A stretch of 64,000 nucleotides of DNA, taken from Zanthoxylum bungeanum. Taxonomy: Eukaryota; Streptophyta; Magnoliopsida; Sapindales; Rutaceae. Numbering within the stretch: position 1 is the stretch's first letter; each line of letters starts with the position of its first letter. The DNA is taken from NCBI GenBank assembly GCA_019454045.1, contig SKCR01001858.1, positions 1-64,000 of the forward strand, written 5' to 3'. The notes under the pieces were generated by a model that worked only from the letters and a program-made list of their open reading frames with translations, was not told where the DNA came from and searched no databases. This document shows, piece by piece, positions 45,110-55,176 of this stretch. The position numbers were made by a program, and so were the translations under genes.

Positions 45110-45311
45110 CGCAAATCTATCATATAGACAGCGAATAACAGTTAGCAGACATAACAGTTTCATAATAATATAAATCAAATAAAGCATAAATAGATCATGA
45201 ATTTTTAATCTAAAAATGTCCCTCCCACTATAACATGCAATACTGTAATCCCCAAACAGAATGCAATCAAACAATTAATCAAATTAAATTTAATAGAGAA
45301 AGGTGGATCCC

Positions 45312-45636
45312 ATGAATATATTTCAGCTCACAGCTTTGGCACGTTCTCGCCTACGTATATTCATTAGGTAGACAACATATTGTCAATCACTCAATAGTGA
45401 CTCCTGGATTCCGCTCCTGGCCGTTTCTCGTTGTGATAGCTTTGGCACGTTCACAAGGAGGCGTACCAAGGTTAAACTTGTCAATGACAAATTCAAGATA
45501 CTTGCGTAGTCCTGACAGCTTTGGCACGTTCAGGATTTCCGCTTTCGCTTGGATTTGTCTAGTATCACATATACATCCAGTGTGGATAAATTTCTATCAA
45601 CTACATCCTCACAGCTTTGGCACGATCTCAGATGCA
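45312..45636 (-). promoter_or_regulatory. Leader array of four stem-loops with an identical 11-base loop
   Basis: The 11-mer GCTTTGGCACG (plus strand; element sense CGTGCCAAAGC) occurs exactly at 45333-45343, 45439-45449, 45518-45528 and 45613-45623. Each copy sits in the loop of a different inverted repeat: ATGAATATA/TATATTCAT (45312-45364), CCTGG...CCAAGG (45416-45472), CAAATTCAAG/CTTGGATTTG (45488-45557) and CTACATCCTC/CTCAGATGCAG (45601-45636). Order and arms correspond to the array at 22514-22835. Confidence 0.7.
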
Positions 45637-45877
45637 GTCATAAAACAGATATCCACAAACAGTATTGACAAGACGGACCAAGAAATATGTATCCAATACA
45701 TACTACTTTCACAACCTTATTAAAAAAAGAGGGATTTTCCGCAAAGATGAAATATATTTAATTTAATCAAATTAAATAAATATAAGCATGTATCATGTAA
45801 AAACATAATTAAAACAATGAATTTAAGGGCTTATTCATACTATGTTTCGAGGTTCAGACCTGCTCTGATACCATTTT

Positions 45878-48257
45878 TGTAGGGGTTTCGGGTGGTAATT
45901 CGGGTAAACGCAGCGGATCGCGGAAAATCAAAATTTTCCGATTTCAATTATTTTTCTTGAGTAATTAAAATAAACTAATTTATTTTAATTAGTCAATATT
46001 TAATAACTGAAATTTTTACCCAAAAATCAGATTTTTCATAAATTACCAATTTGCCCCATAATATTGAATTTTAACCATTTTAGTCCAAAATTGTTCAAAA
46101 TAATTTTAATTGATTCTAAATCAATTCCAAAATGATTTATTTATGTATAGAACATAAAAATTCAGTTTTACAATTTCAGAAAACAATTTTGCCGAAATTG
46201 CCAATAGGTCCCTCAATTTTCAAGAATTTGCAATTTGGTCCTTTATGTTCAAAACATGTCCAAATCAATTCCAAAAATTCCCAAATTTTAGATACATCAT
46301 ATATACACCTAAAATCATCACATATATGAAAAGCCCCAATTTTGGTGAAGGTTTGAAACCCTAATTTAATTATTTCACAAAATAATCAATTACCACCAAA
46401 TAAATTAAATCCAATGCTTTAATTCAATTTTTTAAACACCAATTGAGTCTCACCATCATGAAATATACTAAGAACAATTCTAGATTTACCATGAGTGGCT
46501 ACTAAACTCTAGAATGGCAACAATCCATCAATATGGCATAAAGATTACTTAATAAACTAATTTAAGCAATCTTAATTGAATACATGCTTTCATCTTCAAA
46601 ACAAACTCCCAAAACATCAAAATACAACCATGAGAGAGTAGAGAAAAATCTAAGCCAATCATATTGAAGCTTATGATAAAAGAAACAATTTTTCAAGAAG
46701 GAATAAGCATGAAAAACTTACCAAAATTCCAATTTTTCAAGGTTTTATTCTTTTCCTTCTCTCTTCTTTCTCTCTTTTCTTTTGTAAATATGTTTAGGGT
46801 TTGTTGAATTGATTAAACAAAAACTAAAATTGGCCTTTTATATTTTCTTACAATGGCCGACTATTACAAGAAATTATATTAGCCACATTTTCATTTTTTG
46901 CTTTAAATAAATTGGAAATAGATTTAATTAATTTGTGGTTTTAAATTATCAAATAATTTAATATTTATCACAAACTAACCAATCAAATCATGCCAAAATT
47001 GACCAATCAAAATTGGCCAAGATTTCCAATTAAAAGTGGCCAAATGTCTTATCTTTATAAGTAATTGGATATTAAATAATTAATTCATTTAATTATTCAA
47101 CAATTGAATAAATAAATAATTAAATATAAATATCTCAAAATATATGTATTTTATTTACATTAAATAATCAAAATACATATATTAATTATAAATATAAATA
47201 GCATAATTCGATATTTAATAAATGGCCAAAAGCATGTATTTTCGTTTAACTATTAAATGATTTATAAATAATCAATATTATTTATAAAAGTTGCCCTAGT
47301 GCCCAACGAGTATATCTCATTAGTGAGACTCTCTAGGTTTAGGCATATCCGTCACGAAATCCAATTTCGTGTCCATAATTTACCCACCCGTAAATTATGA
47401 CGAACACGGATAAAATCCTGAACCATACAGGTCGATGTCACCGCATACGTATAATCCTTCCGTCACAGGTATCCGGATTATCCCAGAGATATAGATATAA
47501 ACGTCAAATCTCTTCAGGTATAATCCCGTCGACGAAACTATTAGCAATCTTTTAAATAACACTTAGAACTAATTTCTACAGTGTACCACGGGCCCATGGG
47601 TTTTAACAGATTGCTAATTTGGATACATATGCTCTGTACACAGAACTGACGGATCCTTTCTTGATACGCACAGGATATCATGAGGATCAGTCCACACCCA
47701 ACGAATAGGCGGAGGTCTGATCTAAATAGATCGGTGACGTGACTGTCATCAAAGTGTGGAGGATACCTCATATATCCACAGTGGTATCTCAAGTCGGAGG
47801 ATCACTATGCTCACTCAACCCGAGATGATTCTTATTGACGTTGGTGTACCATCTATTAAGAATCTTCGGTGAGTCGTTCAGTGTTTATCCGATATAAACA
47901 CCTACATGTCTATACGAATCTCCCAAGACTTATGGTTCATTGAGAAACCATTAAAATCCAACATTCCAATATACGACACGTACCAGTCTCAACGGGTTTA
48001 CTTACTGACCAAGTAATTGTAAACCTTGACCAGTAACAGTTAAAGAATGACATTGTTATGATACTTCTCAATGTCAGTTGCGACGCTTTTGCAACTGTAT
48101 CATAACCAATCATTCTATGGTCATTTACGTCTTTACCATATAATAAAAGAATTTATATTACAGAAACTGTCTATTTTATTCACTAATAAAATATATATAC
48201 AAAAATATTTACAAGGAAATACATAGGAAATTGGCGCTCAGAGCACCAACCCTGACA
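45878..48257 (-). repeat. 5' LTR of the truncated copia (2.38 kb)
   Basis: Minus-strand ends TGTCAGGGTTGGTGCTCTGA and CGAAACCCCTACA, next to the primer site. Similar in layout to the 19661 LTR but clearly diverged. Confidence 0.85.
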
Positions 48258-51043
48258 TTTTTTAAGGTGCCATTGTATTTTAATTGATATATTACGCCTA
48301 TCAACAGACTCGCTGCAGCTCCACCGGCGCAGTCAACCCAAAATATTCAGTGACAGCTTCTGATGAAGCGAAGCAGAAAAAGCCTTATTTATTGATAAGT
48401 TGTGGATTCATGGCCATTTGACTGACTTCATACTGAATTTAACTCTGAACTATTCATACGAAATTTGCCCATGAGGCTGCCCAAAAAGCTGATAATTGTG
48501 TTGTGTTTCGTCAATTTCCTCATTTGAGTGGCCTGGCTGTGCAGCTGCATGTGCGACGCCTTCATACCTTTTTATACACTGTTGCTTCTAATTTTCTTTT
48601 GTTAATATTTTAAACTTCAAAAAAATAAATCTACAGAAAACAACTTTTTACTTATTTTTGTTATTACTTATAAATCATCTGTTAAATGATTGTCTGTGAT
48701 AATTTAACTAATCTATTGTTTGAATGACTTTATTGCACATTGGAGGTTGGAGACAATGTGGGTGATTGTGCTGCTGCACGAGGTGCTGATCTCTTTGAAA
48801 GCATTGCAGCTGAAATAATTAGTGCAATGATACTAGGGGGAACAATGGCTCAACGTTGTAAAATTGAAGGTCCATAAAGTTTCTCTTACTATTAAAATGT
48901 GTTTCCACTTTATGGTTGTTTGGATATTCATACTATTATCAGTTTGTGCATTATATTTAAATATGCACACATGAACATTCAAACATGCACAGTCTGTACA
49001 CAATTTCTCTCTTTTTATTGGCGTTTTTTCAAGAATGAAGTGTTTGATAGTATGATCTCGCTGATGTTTGGTTGCTGTTGGTTTATTGATTTATTTATGA
49101 AACTGTTGTACTTTGAGTTGCAAGTATGGATCTAGATCAGTATGTTTTAAATTGAGATTATTGGTTGTCTATACTCTATATTGTTTTATGAAATGCCTCG
49201 TAACCTGTACCTATGCATTATTTATTTATTTATCTGCCCCTTTAATGGATTAATGATTCTGTCCTAACAGGTTATCTGTTTCTTATTCGACTCACCATGT
49301 CATTTAATGTTCCCGCAGATCCATCTGGCTTCGTCTTGTTTCCCCTTGTTGTACATTCTTTTGATCTGGTTATCTCATCAATGGGAATACTTTCAATTAG
49401 GAGCTCACGCGATTCTAGTGTTAAGGCCCCTATTGAGGATCCAATGACAATTCTTCAGAAAGGATACTCTGTTACAATAGTACTTTCTGTTCTGACATTT
49501 GGTGCGGTAATATTTCTTCTGCTATTGACTTGTTTTATGCTTTCTTTTACAATTGCCTGCACTAATGTTACTGATTTCTAATCTTATTGTCTTCCACACA
49601 AATATGTTGGCTTTGCCTTCATATTTGGACTGAACAAGCGCAGAAAGCCACTATTCTGTGTGTGATTTGTTTGAGTTTTGATCTTGATTTTCATATTCAT
49701 GTTTGGATTACAGTCTACCCGTTGGTTACTTTGGCATGGTTGAACTTTGCTTTATTTGGGCTTGTTGGTATCATCACGGCATATGTTTTTGTTTGGATCA
49801 CCAAGTACTACACTAATTACAAGCACGAGCCTGTACGCACATTAGCTCTTGCGAGCTCCACGGGCCATGGGACTAACATTATTGCAGGAGTCAGTTTGGG
49901 CCTGGAATCAACAGCTCTTCCTGTTCTTGTCATCAGTGTTTCAATTGTGTTAGCTTATTGGTTGGGTCAAACCTCAGGCCTGGTGGATGAATCTAGGAAC
50001 CTGACCGGTGGATTGTTTGGCACAGCTGTAGCAACAATGGGAATATGCTTAGCAATGCTGCCTATGTTCTAACTATGGATATGTTTGGCCCAATAGCTGA
50101 TAATGCCGGTGGAATTGTAGAGATGAGTCAGCAGGTAGTCGATAATCCTTGAATATTACAGTTATTGAATTACATTCTGTATGTGTTGTTTCTCATCTTT
50201 TTTGGTCATTGAGGTTTAATAAACATGTCTTCCACAGCCTGAAAGTGTTTGGGAGATCACTGATGTTCTTGATGCCGTTGGGAATACCACAAAAGCTACA
50301 ACAAAAGGGTTTGCCATTGGATCTGCCGCACTCGCATCTTTTCTTCTATTCAGTGCTTATATGGATGAAGTTGCTACATTTGCGCAGAAACCTTTTAAAC
50401 AGTTAGGCAACTGACTTTCCCTTAAATGTATTGGCTCCTCTAAAATTTTAGGTTTCCTCGCCTTACTTCCCACATTTGACTGTCAGGTGGATATTGCCAT
50501 TCCGGAAGTTTTTTATTGGTGGGTTGTTGGGTTCCATGCTTATTTTCTTATTTAGCGCACGGGCTTGCTCTGCAGTTGGCAGAACTTCTCAAGAGGTTGT
50601 TAATGAAGTAAGGAGACAATTCATTGAGAGGCCTGGTATCATGGTGAGTACAATTTTCTTTGTTTTAGTTTGACTCTGAACTGACTGATGATACTTCATT
50701 TGCAAACTGTAGGAGTACAAGGAGAAGCCAGATTATGATCGCTGTGTCGCAATCGTAGCATCTGCATCTCTGCGGGAGATGATAAAACCTGCAGAGGCAT
50801 TAATGGTGATTGTTGCATTGTTGTTTTTTAACTGTCCTCATCTTGACAGGTATTATTTTCCGGATTTTGGGATACTATACAGGACATGCTCTACTTGGGG
50901 CTAAAGTTGTGGCTGCTTTACTGATGTTTGCAAAGGTCTCTGGTATTCTCATGGCTCTTTTCCTGAACACAGCAGGAGGTGCATGGGATAATGCTAAGAA
51001 ATTCATCGAGACCGGGGTTCAGCGGTTACTGGAGATACCGTAA

Positions 51044-51713
51044 GTCTTCTTGATTGTCATCTTGACTCTCTCTCATTTTTTAATGAGAATTAATTTAAAT
51101 AAATCATACTAACTTATGTCGTTTAATCATATTAAGATTAAACGAATATTCGTTTAGTATTCATTATTAAATGAATCGAATGCGAATCTTGATCTATAGA
51201 ATTCGTTTATTAAATGAATGGATTCGTGAATTCGTAGCCTTAATTCCCCTTATGGGTTAAATCATGCAAATGTTTAACACACCTTAAAATGGCCTCCTAT
51301 TTTGCTGCAATTGCCGCCAAAAACAGCAACAACCCAACTAATTAATACCAAACAAATGTCATAAACTATATGGTGGAGCATACAATGTTTTATAAATTTT
51401 TGACAATAGCTAAATCTATTCAAGGAAATCACAGTTAAATATTTAGTTGTTTTCTCCTCCTAGAGAATAGCACTTTGCATTTCTCATCCTCATTTTCACT
51501 TCTAAATTTAAGAAACATTCGGTTCCAAAATCTCATATTTACCCGTGAAAACGCTCTTTAATGGAACTTTAAACCATCTGTTTCGCTTGATGGGCTGAGA
51601 ATGTCCGACTTATCAATTAATCCGGTAAACTGCTGGGCGCCGTATTGAGGGCCGGAGCAATCAACCTATTATATTGTTCCTTTCTTGTCACAAACACACA
51701 CACAGAGAGAGTT
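51044..51713. other. Intergenic region between the pyrophosphatase pseudogene and the SAUR gene
   Basis: AT-rich, with no ORF and no sign of the missing last pyrophosphatase exon. A short TTCGTTTA/TAAACGAAT-rich palindromic patch is at 51130-51220. The last 100 bp should hold the SAUR promoter; TATTATATTG at 51667 is a possible TATA element. Confidence 0.4.
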
Positions 51714-52112
51714 ATGGACCCTGTGAAGAAGATAGATGGAGCATGCTTCATGAAAAAACCCAAGAAAATCCTGAGGCTATGGCAGATGCAACAAGGGAAA
51801 GAACACAAAGGTTTAGATTTTGATGATCATGAGAGCTTGAAGGAATCATTACTGCCGTCTGATCAAAAATGTAAAGTTCCCAAAGGGTTCTTGGGGGTGT
51901 ATGTAGGGCCAGAACTGCGTAGGTTTGTGATACCAATGGCATATTTATCAATGCCAGATTTTAGGGTTTTGATGGTTAGTGTTGCAGAAGAATATGGATA
52001 TGAACATGAAGGTGCACTTGAATTTCCATGCCAAGAAGATGAGTTTGAGGAGATTTTACTTAGATGTGTCAAAATGCATCAAATGATGTTGAAGTTCAAG
52101 AATAAGAGGTAA
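51714..52112 (+). CDS. SAUR-family auxin-responsive protein
   Basis: Single-exon gene of 132 residues, normal for SAURs, which are intronless. The start is ATG 51714 (MDPVKKIDGACFMKKPKKIL); an upstream in-frame extension to 51645 lacks homology. The N-terminus is basic and variable. The SAUR core from about residue 52 has VPKGFLGVYVGPELRRFVIP, an aromatic/leucine block (YLSMPDFRVLMVSVAEEYGY), and the family ending ALEFPCQEDEFEEILLRC. SAURs inhibit PP2C-D phosphatases and so favour plasma-membrane proton-pump activity and cell expansion; many are auxin-induced. No canonical auxin-response element was assigned. All landmarks are intact. Confidence 0.92.
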   Translation: MDPVKKIDGACFMKKPKKILRLWQMQQGKEHKGLDFDDHESLKESLLPSDQKCKVPKGFLGVYVGPELRRFVIPMAYLSMPDFRVLMVSVAEEYGYEHEGALEFPCQEDEFEEILLRCVKMHQMMLKFKNKR

Positions 52113-52157
52113 TGTATTGTGACATCAATGATTCTTCCTTAATGTGTAATAAAGCTA

Positions 52158-52240
52158 AGCCCGCTTAAGTCTGGGTTTTACTTACTCCGCTTAAGTTTGA
52201 GTCGGGTGATTTGGCTGCCGTTCCCAAAAAAAAGTGTAAT
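52158..52240 (+). mobile_element. SINE 3' fragment
   Basis: CTCCGCTTAAGTTTGAGTCG and GTGATTTGGCTGCCGTTCCC followed by A-rich sequence match the 3' half of the SINE at 52849-53008. It lies directly downstream of the SAUR gene and may be in its 3' UTR. Confidence 0.5.
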
Positions 52241-52795
52241 AAAGCTTTTGTTCTTCTTTTTTTTTTTTTTCTTTTTTTTTTAAAAAAAATGAAAGTTTAG
52301 CATACCTTCTCATAAAAATCAATTCAATTATGTCTTTGTAGGTGTGTATGTATGTATGTGTGTATGTCTATATATAATCATTTTCATGTGAGGACGTTCA
52401 CATTTTATAAAATTTAATAGGATGATTATCAAAGTAATTGAATCTTAATCGTGTAGAAAATATTATGAAAAATTTAGTATAATATTAAGTGTATATATAT
52501 ATTATTCATCAATTCTTTACAAGAAAGTTTGTTTTGTATAAGTATGAACATCTATCACAAAGGTCTAGAATAATAACATTTTCAAAATAATTCAACTCTC
52601 TTAAATTAATTTTTCAGAGAATGACACTTTAGTCCATCTTATAAATTGTTTTTTTACTATTCAGCTCACTGGTATTTCATCTCTAGTATTAAGACTCAAT
52701 TTAAATATAAATTTAATATTTTCACATAAAAATTGATCACGTAAGTCATCTACAAATTAAAATTAATTAATTATTAAAATATCACATTTACCTTT

Positions 52796-52800
<5 letters not shown>

Positions 52801-52848
<48 letters not shown>
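52801..52848. repeat. (AT)n microsatellite
   Basis: About 23 AT units directly before a SINE. Confidence 0.9.
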
Positions 52849-53008
52849 GTGGGCGTGGCTTGGTGGTGTAGGGTTCAGAATCTCACCTTGAGGTTCTCGG
52901 TTCGAATTCAGAGAGTGCGTTTCTTGTAAGAGCCTGGGACAGCCGGGGATTTTACATGCTCCGCTTAAGTTTGGAATTGATGATTTGACTGCGGAATTTC
53001 CAATGATT
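52849..53008 (+). mobile_element. tRNA-derived SINE
   Basis: Box-A-like GTGGCTTGGTGGTGTAGGG and box-B GGTTCGAATTC at tRNA-like spacing, then a family-specific body (CTCCGCTTAAGTTTGGAATT, TGATGATTTGACTGCGGAAT). The AT microsatellite at its left may hide the target duplication. Confidence 0.65.
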
Positions 53009-53522
53009 CCAAATATATACATACACACACCCACAGATGAAATGATGTATTTAAAATCAATTTCTAAGAGGATCGAAACATCATATTAATTCGACACTTG
53101 CCTTCACAAAAGTATAAAACAAAAAACCAAAAAAGTTAAAAAAAAAACAGCTGGTTGATTAATTCTTGAAGAAATAAAATAATTAATAACATCATCAAGA
53201 ATTAATATTGATTATATATGTTAATAATTGATCCTCAATGATAAGGTGTTATCCCACAATCAGATGAGCAACAACAACTATTAATCATCTCTGTATTATT
53301 ATTATTATATTTTTTTAATATATAAAATATTTTTTATATTTTTTATTATTTATCGATAAAAATCTCATTTTAAAAACTTACTTAAAGTAATATAAAATTT
53401 AAAACAATTCAGGATAAGTTGAAACCCAAATTCTTCTTCAGCTTCTCTTAACAAAATTCCAAATGCTTGATGACTCAAATACTCAGTTGGGATTATAAAT
53501 CTCTAATCACTTTATAAAGAAG

Positions 53523-53675
53523 ATTTTTTTTTTAATCGTTGGAAATCTCATCGCCAAATCATCATTTTCGGGTTTAAGCATAACAGATAAAATCTCCGAC
53601 TGTTAAATCTCTCTAGATTCGTACCCAAAACTTGAAGGTGAAATTTTGAACCCTACACCACCAAACCATTGGGAC
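53523..53675 (-). mobile_element. tRNA-derived SINE with 14-bp target duplication
   Basis: Flanked by ACTTTATAAAGAAG at 53509-53522 and 53676-53689. On the minus strand: GTTTGGTGGTGTAGGGTTCA (box A side), GGGTACGAATCTAG (box B), and a body ending ATGATTTGGCGATGAGATTT and a poly-A tail. Same family as 52849-53008. Confidence 0.85.
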
Positions 53676-53902
53676 ACTTTATAAAGAAGTTGCCTTCACT
53701 TAAGAATGATTTTTATATTGAAAACTAGAGGTTTGGAATTCAAACCCACCTTACAGAGTTGGAGAAAAAAAGATGGAGAGAAAAGATGGAGCTAAGTTTA
53801 TTTCAAACAATAAATCAATTATTATAATTTATTTAATATAATGATTTCACATGAGTCCACTTATCTTATGATTATTGATACGGTCATTTCAGTATTGAAT
53901 CC

Positions 53903-53908
<6 letters not shown>

Positions 53909-53938
<30 letters not shown>
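53909..53938. repeat. Poly-A run
   Basis: About 30 A residues, possibly the tail of an old SINE or LINE copy whose body is not recognisable. Confidence 0.8.
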
Positions 53939-53939
<1 letters not shown>

Positions 53940-54659
53940 ACTTTACTTTTCAAATTACCAGGATTGAAAAATTATTATTACAAACCCATTTAATGTTATA
54001 AATGGCAATAATAAACTTAAGAATTTTAATATGGTGAGGATATTTTTAAGTTAAATTTTTGACTTAAATCTATATATTAACATCTAACCATTTATTTAAG
54101 TTAATCCAATGGTTAAAGATGGTTGATGAATTTACATCATTAAATACTAATTTAATATTGAATATCTACGAATGGAGTGGATTAAATCAATGGTCTAAAT
54201 TTTGAAGTATAGATTTAACTATCCCACAATTTTATCGTCAGGGATCGGCTGCATAATTCTAATGTCATTATATTGTATCCCAGATATTATTTCTTTAGCT
54301 AGATCAGTAAAATCTTTCTTTTTTTATGATTTATATTTTTATCAACTCACATATTTTCTGATATCGCTTGATAAATGACAACATTATTTACTCTCATTTT
54401 CTCCCGTTGTATAATCTGCTGCTGAATTTTGATTTTGCATGCCAGAATTTTATCAGCATGTTCAAAGAAAATGGATTGAATACTCGATACTATCGAGAAT
54501 TCATAATCACTTGTCATTTGGACTCGAGAATAATGTTACGTTTACAAAGTTAAAATAATATATATATATATATATATATATAAAGAATAAAGGCCTTTCG
54601 ACGAACATATAGAAGATCTGTTGAGTTTAAATTAGTAGATTTAACTCTGAGATGGATAC

Positions 54660-54740
54660 TGTGGTTTAGTAATAAAAACACTCAATTTACATATGCGGAT
54701 ATGGGTTCGAGTTCTCCCATGTGTATTGTGGAAGTTGATT
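54660..54740 (+). mobile_element. tRNA-like SINE relic
   Basis: TGGTTTAGTAATAAAAACAC and GGGTTCGAGTTCTCCC resemble pol III A and B boxes at tRNA spacing. It is not a foldable tRNA gene (no acceptor stem pairing seen). Confidence 0.45.
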
Positions 54741-55176
54741 TTCTTTCAATACTACTACTGATCACAGACATCCAAACTGCTTCAATTATTTAGAAACATC
54801 AACAATGGCTTGGGTAAAAACATTTATTGCAAAAACTCATTGGGTGACAATAATTTGCCTTGTTGCAAAAACAACAAGATTACGACTTCCAAAAAATTAA
54901 CTCAAGAGGAAAAAGCTTTTGCACTATAAAGAACTATACACTAGGTTGATTTCAGGCGGTAAAAGCAGAAACACTTATCCACAACAGTTGCTGACCCTAA
55001 TAATGATATTTCAAAAATAGCGAGGGTCGATTCAGTCTGATTACCTCATTAGCATCCGCAGAAGGCAGCCTTGAATTTTTTTTTTTTGGAAGAGTTTGGA
55101 ACAAGGAGTGTCATTGTCAATCTCCATTCGAATCTTCAAAAGACAACCATGAGCGCTCAATATACTGTACTCTTCT

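Larger units (their letters stand above)
44640..48257 (-). mobile_element. Truncated copia element (5' LTR, leader, start of gag) in a pyrophosphatase intron
   Basis: On the minus strand: LTR 48257-45878 (TGTCAGGGTTGG...CCCCTACA), primer site TGGTATCAGAGC (45873-45862), stem-loop leader (45636-45312), and gag start at 45109. After about 70 gag codons the element ends in an inverted gag copy (44792-44846). Protease to RNase H and the 3' LTR are absent. The left limit is uncertain. It is related to the non-coding copia at 19661-29067 and to the fragment at 1-2590. Confidence 0.82.
15409..51043 (+). pseudogene. AVP2-like: Type II vacuolar-type H+-pyrophosphatase (AVP2-like), disrupted
   Basis: Family members are membrane pumps that couple pyrophosphate hydrolysis to proton transport. 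Coding blocks match the AVP2 type in order: 15409-15574 + 35306-35343, 35673-35683 + 37850-37990, 38103-38250, 38324-38456, 44315-44487, 48746-48869, 49319-49506, 49714-50134, 50238-50402, 50487-50643, 50713-50805, 50850-51041. Signature motifs are present: [12 protein letters not shown] (44400), GDNVGDCAA (48750), SSTGHGTNIIAG (49855), PIADNAGGIVEM (50090). Two exons are split by LTR insertions. Small lesions follow: about 19 nt lost near 49733, two bases gained near 50043, an extra T near 50510, a damaged donor at 50403, and a deletion near 51020. The N-terminal exon and the final C-terminal exon were not found. Some small indels could be assembly errors; the exon insertions could not. Confidence 0.9.
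53009..55176. other. Intergenic region with SINEs and simple repeats
   Basis: No coding frames are credible. Includes the SINE at 53523-53675, a poly-A run (53909-53938), a tRNA-like relic (54660-54740), short AT repeats near 54558-54580, and the 3' UTR of the helicase gene next to 55176. Confidence 0.5.

Noticed and set aside
54660..54740. Possible tRNA gene
   Set aside because: A and B box-like motifs are present, but no acceptor or anticodon stem can be formed, so a SINE relic is more likely.
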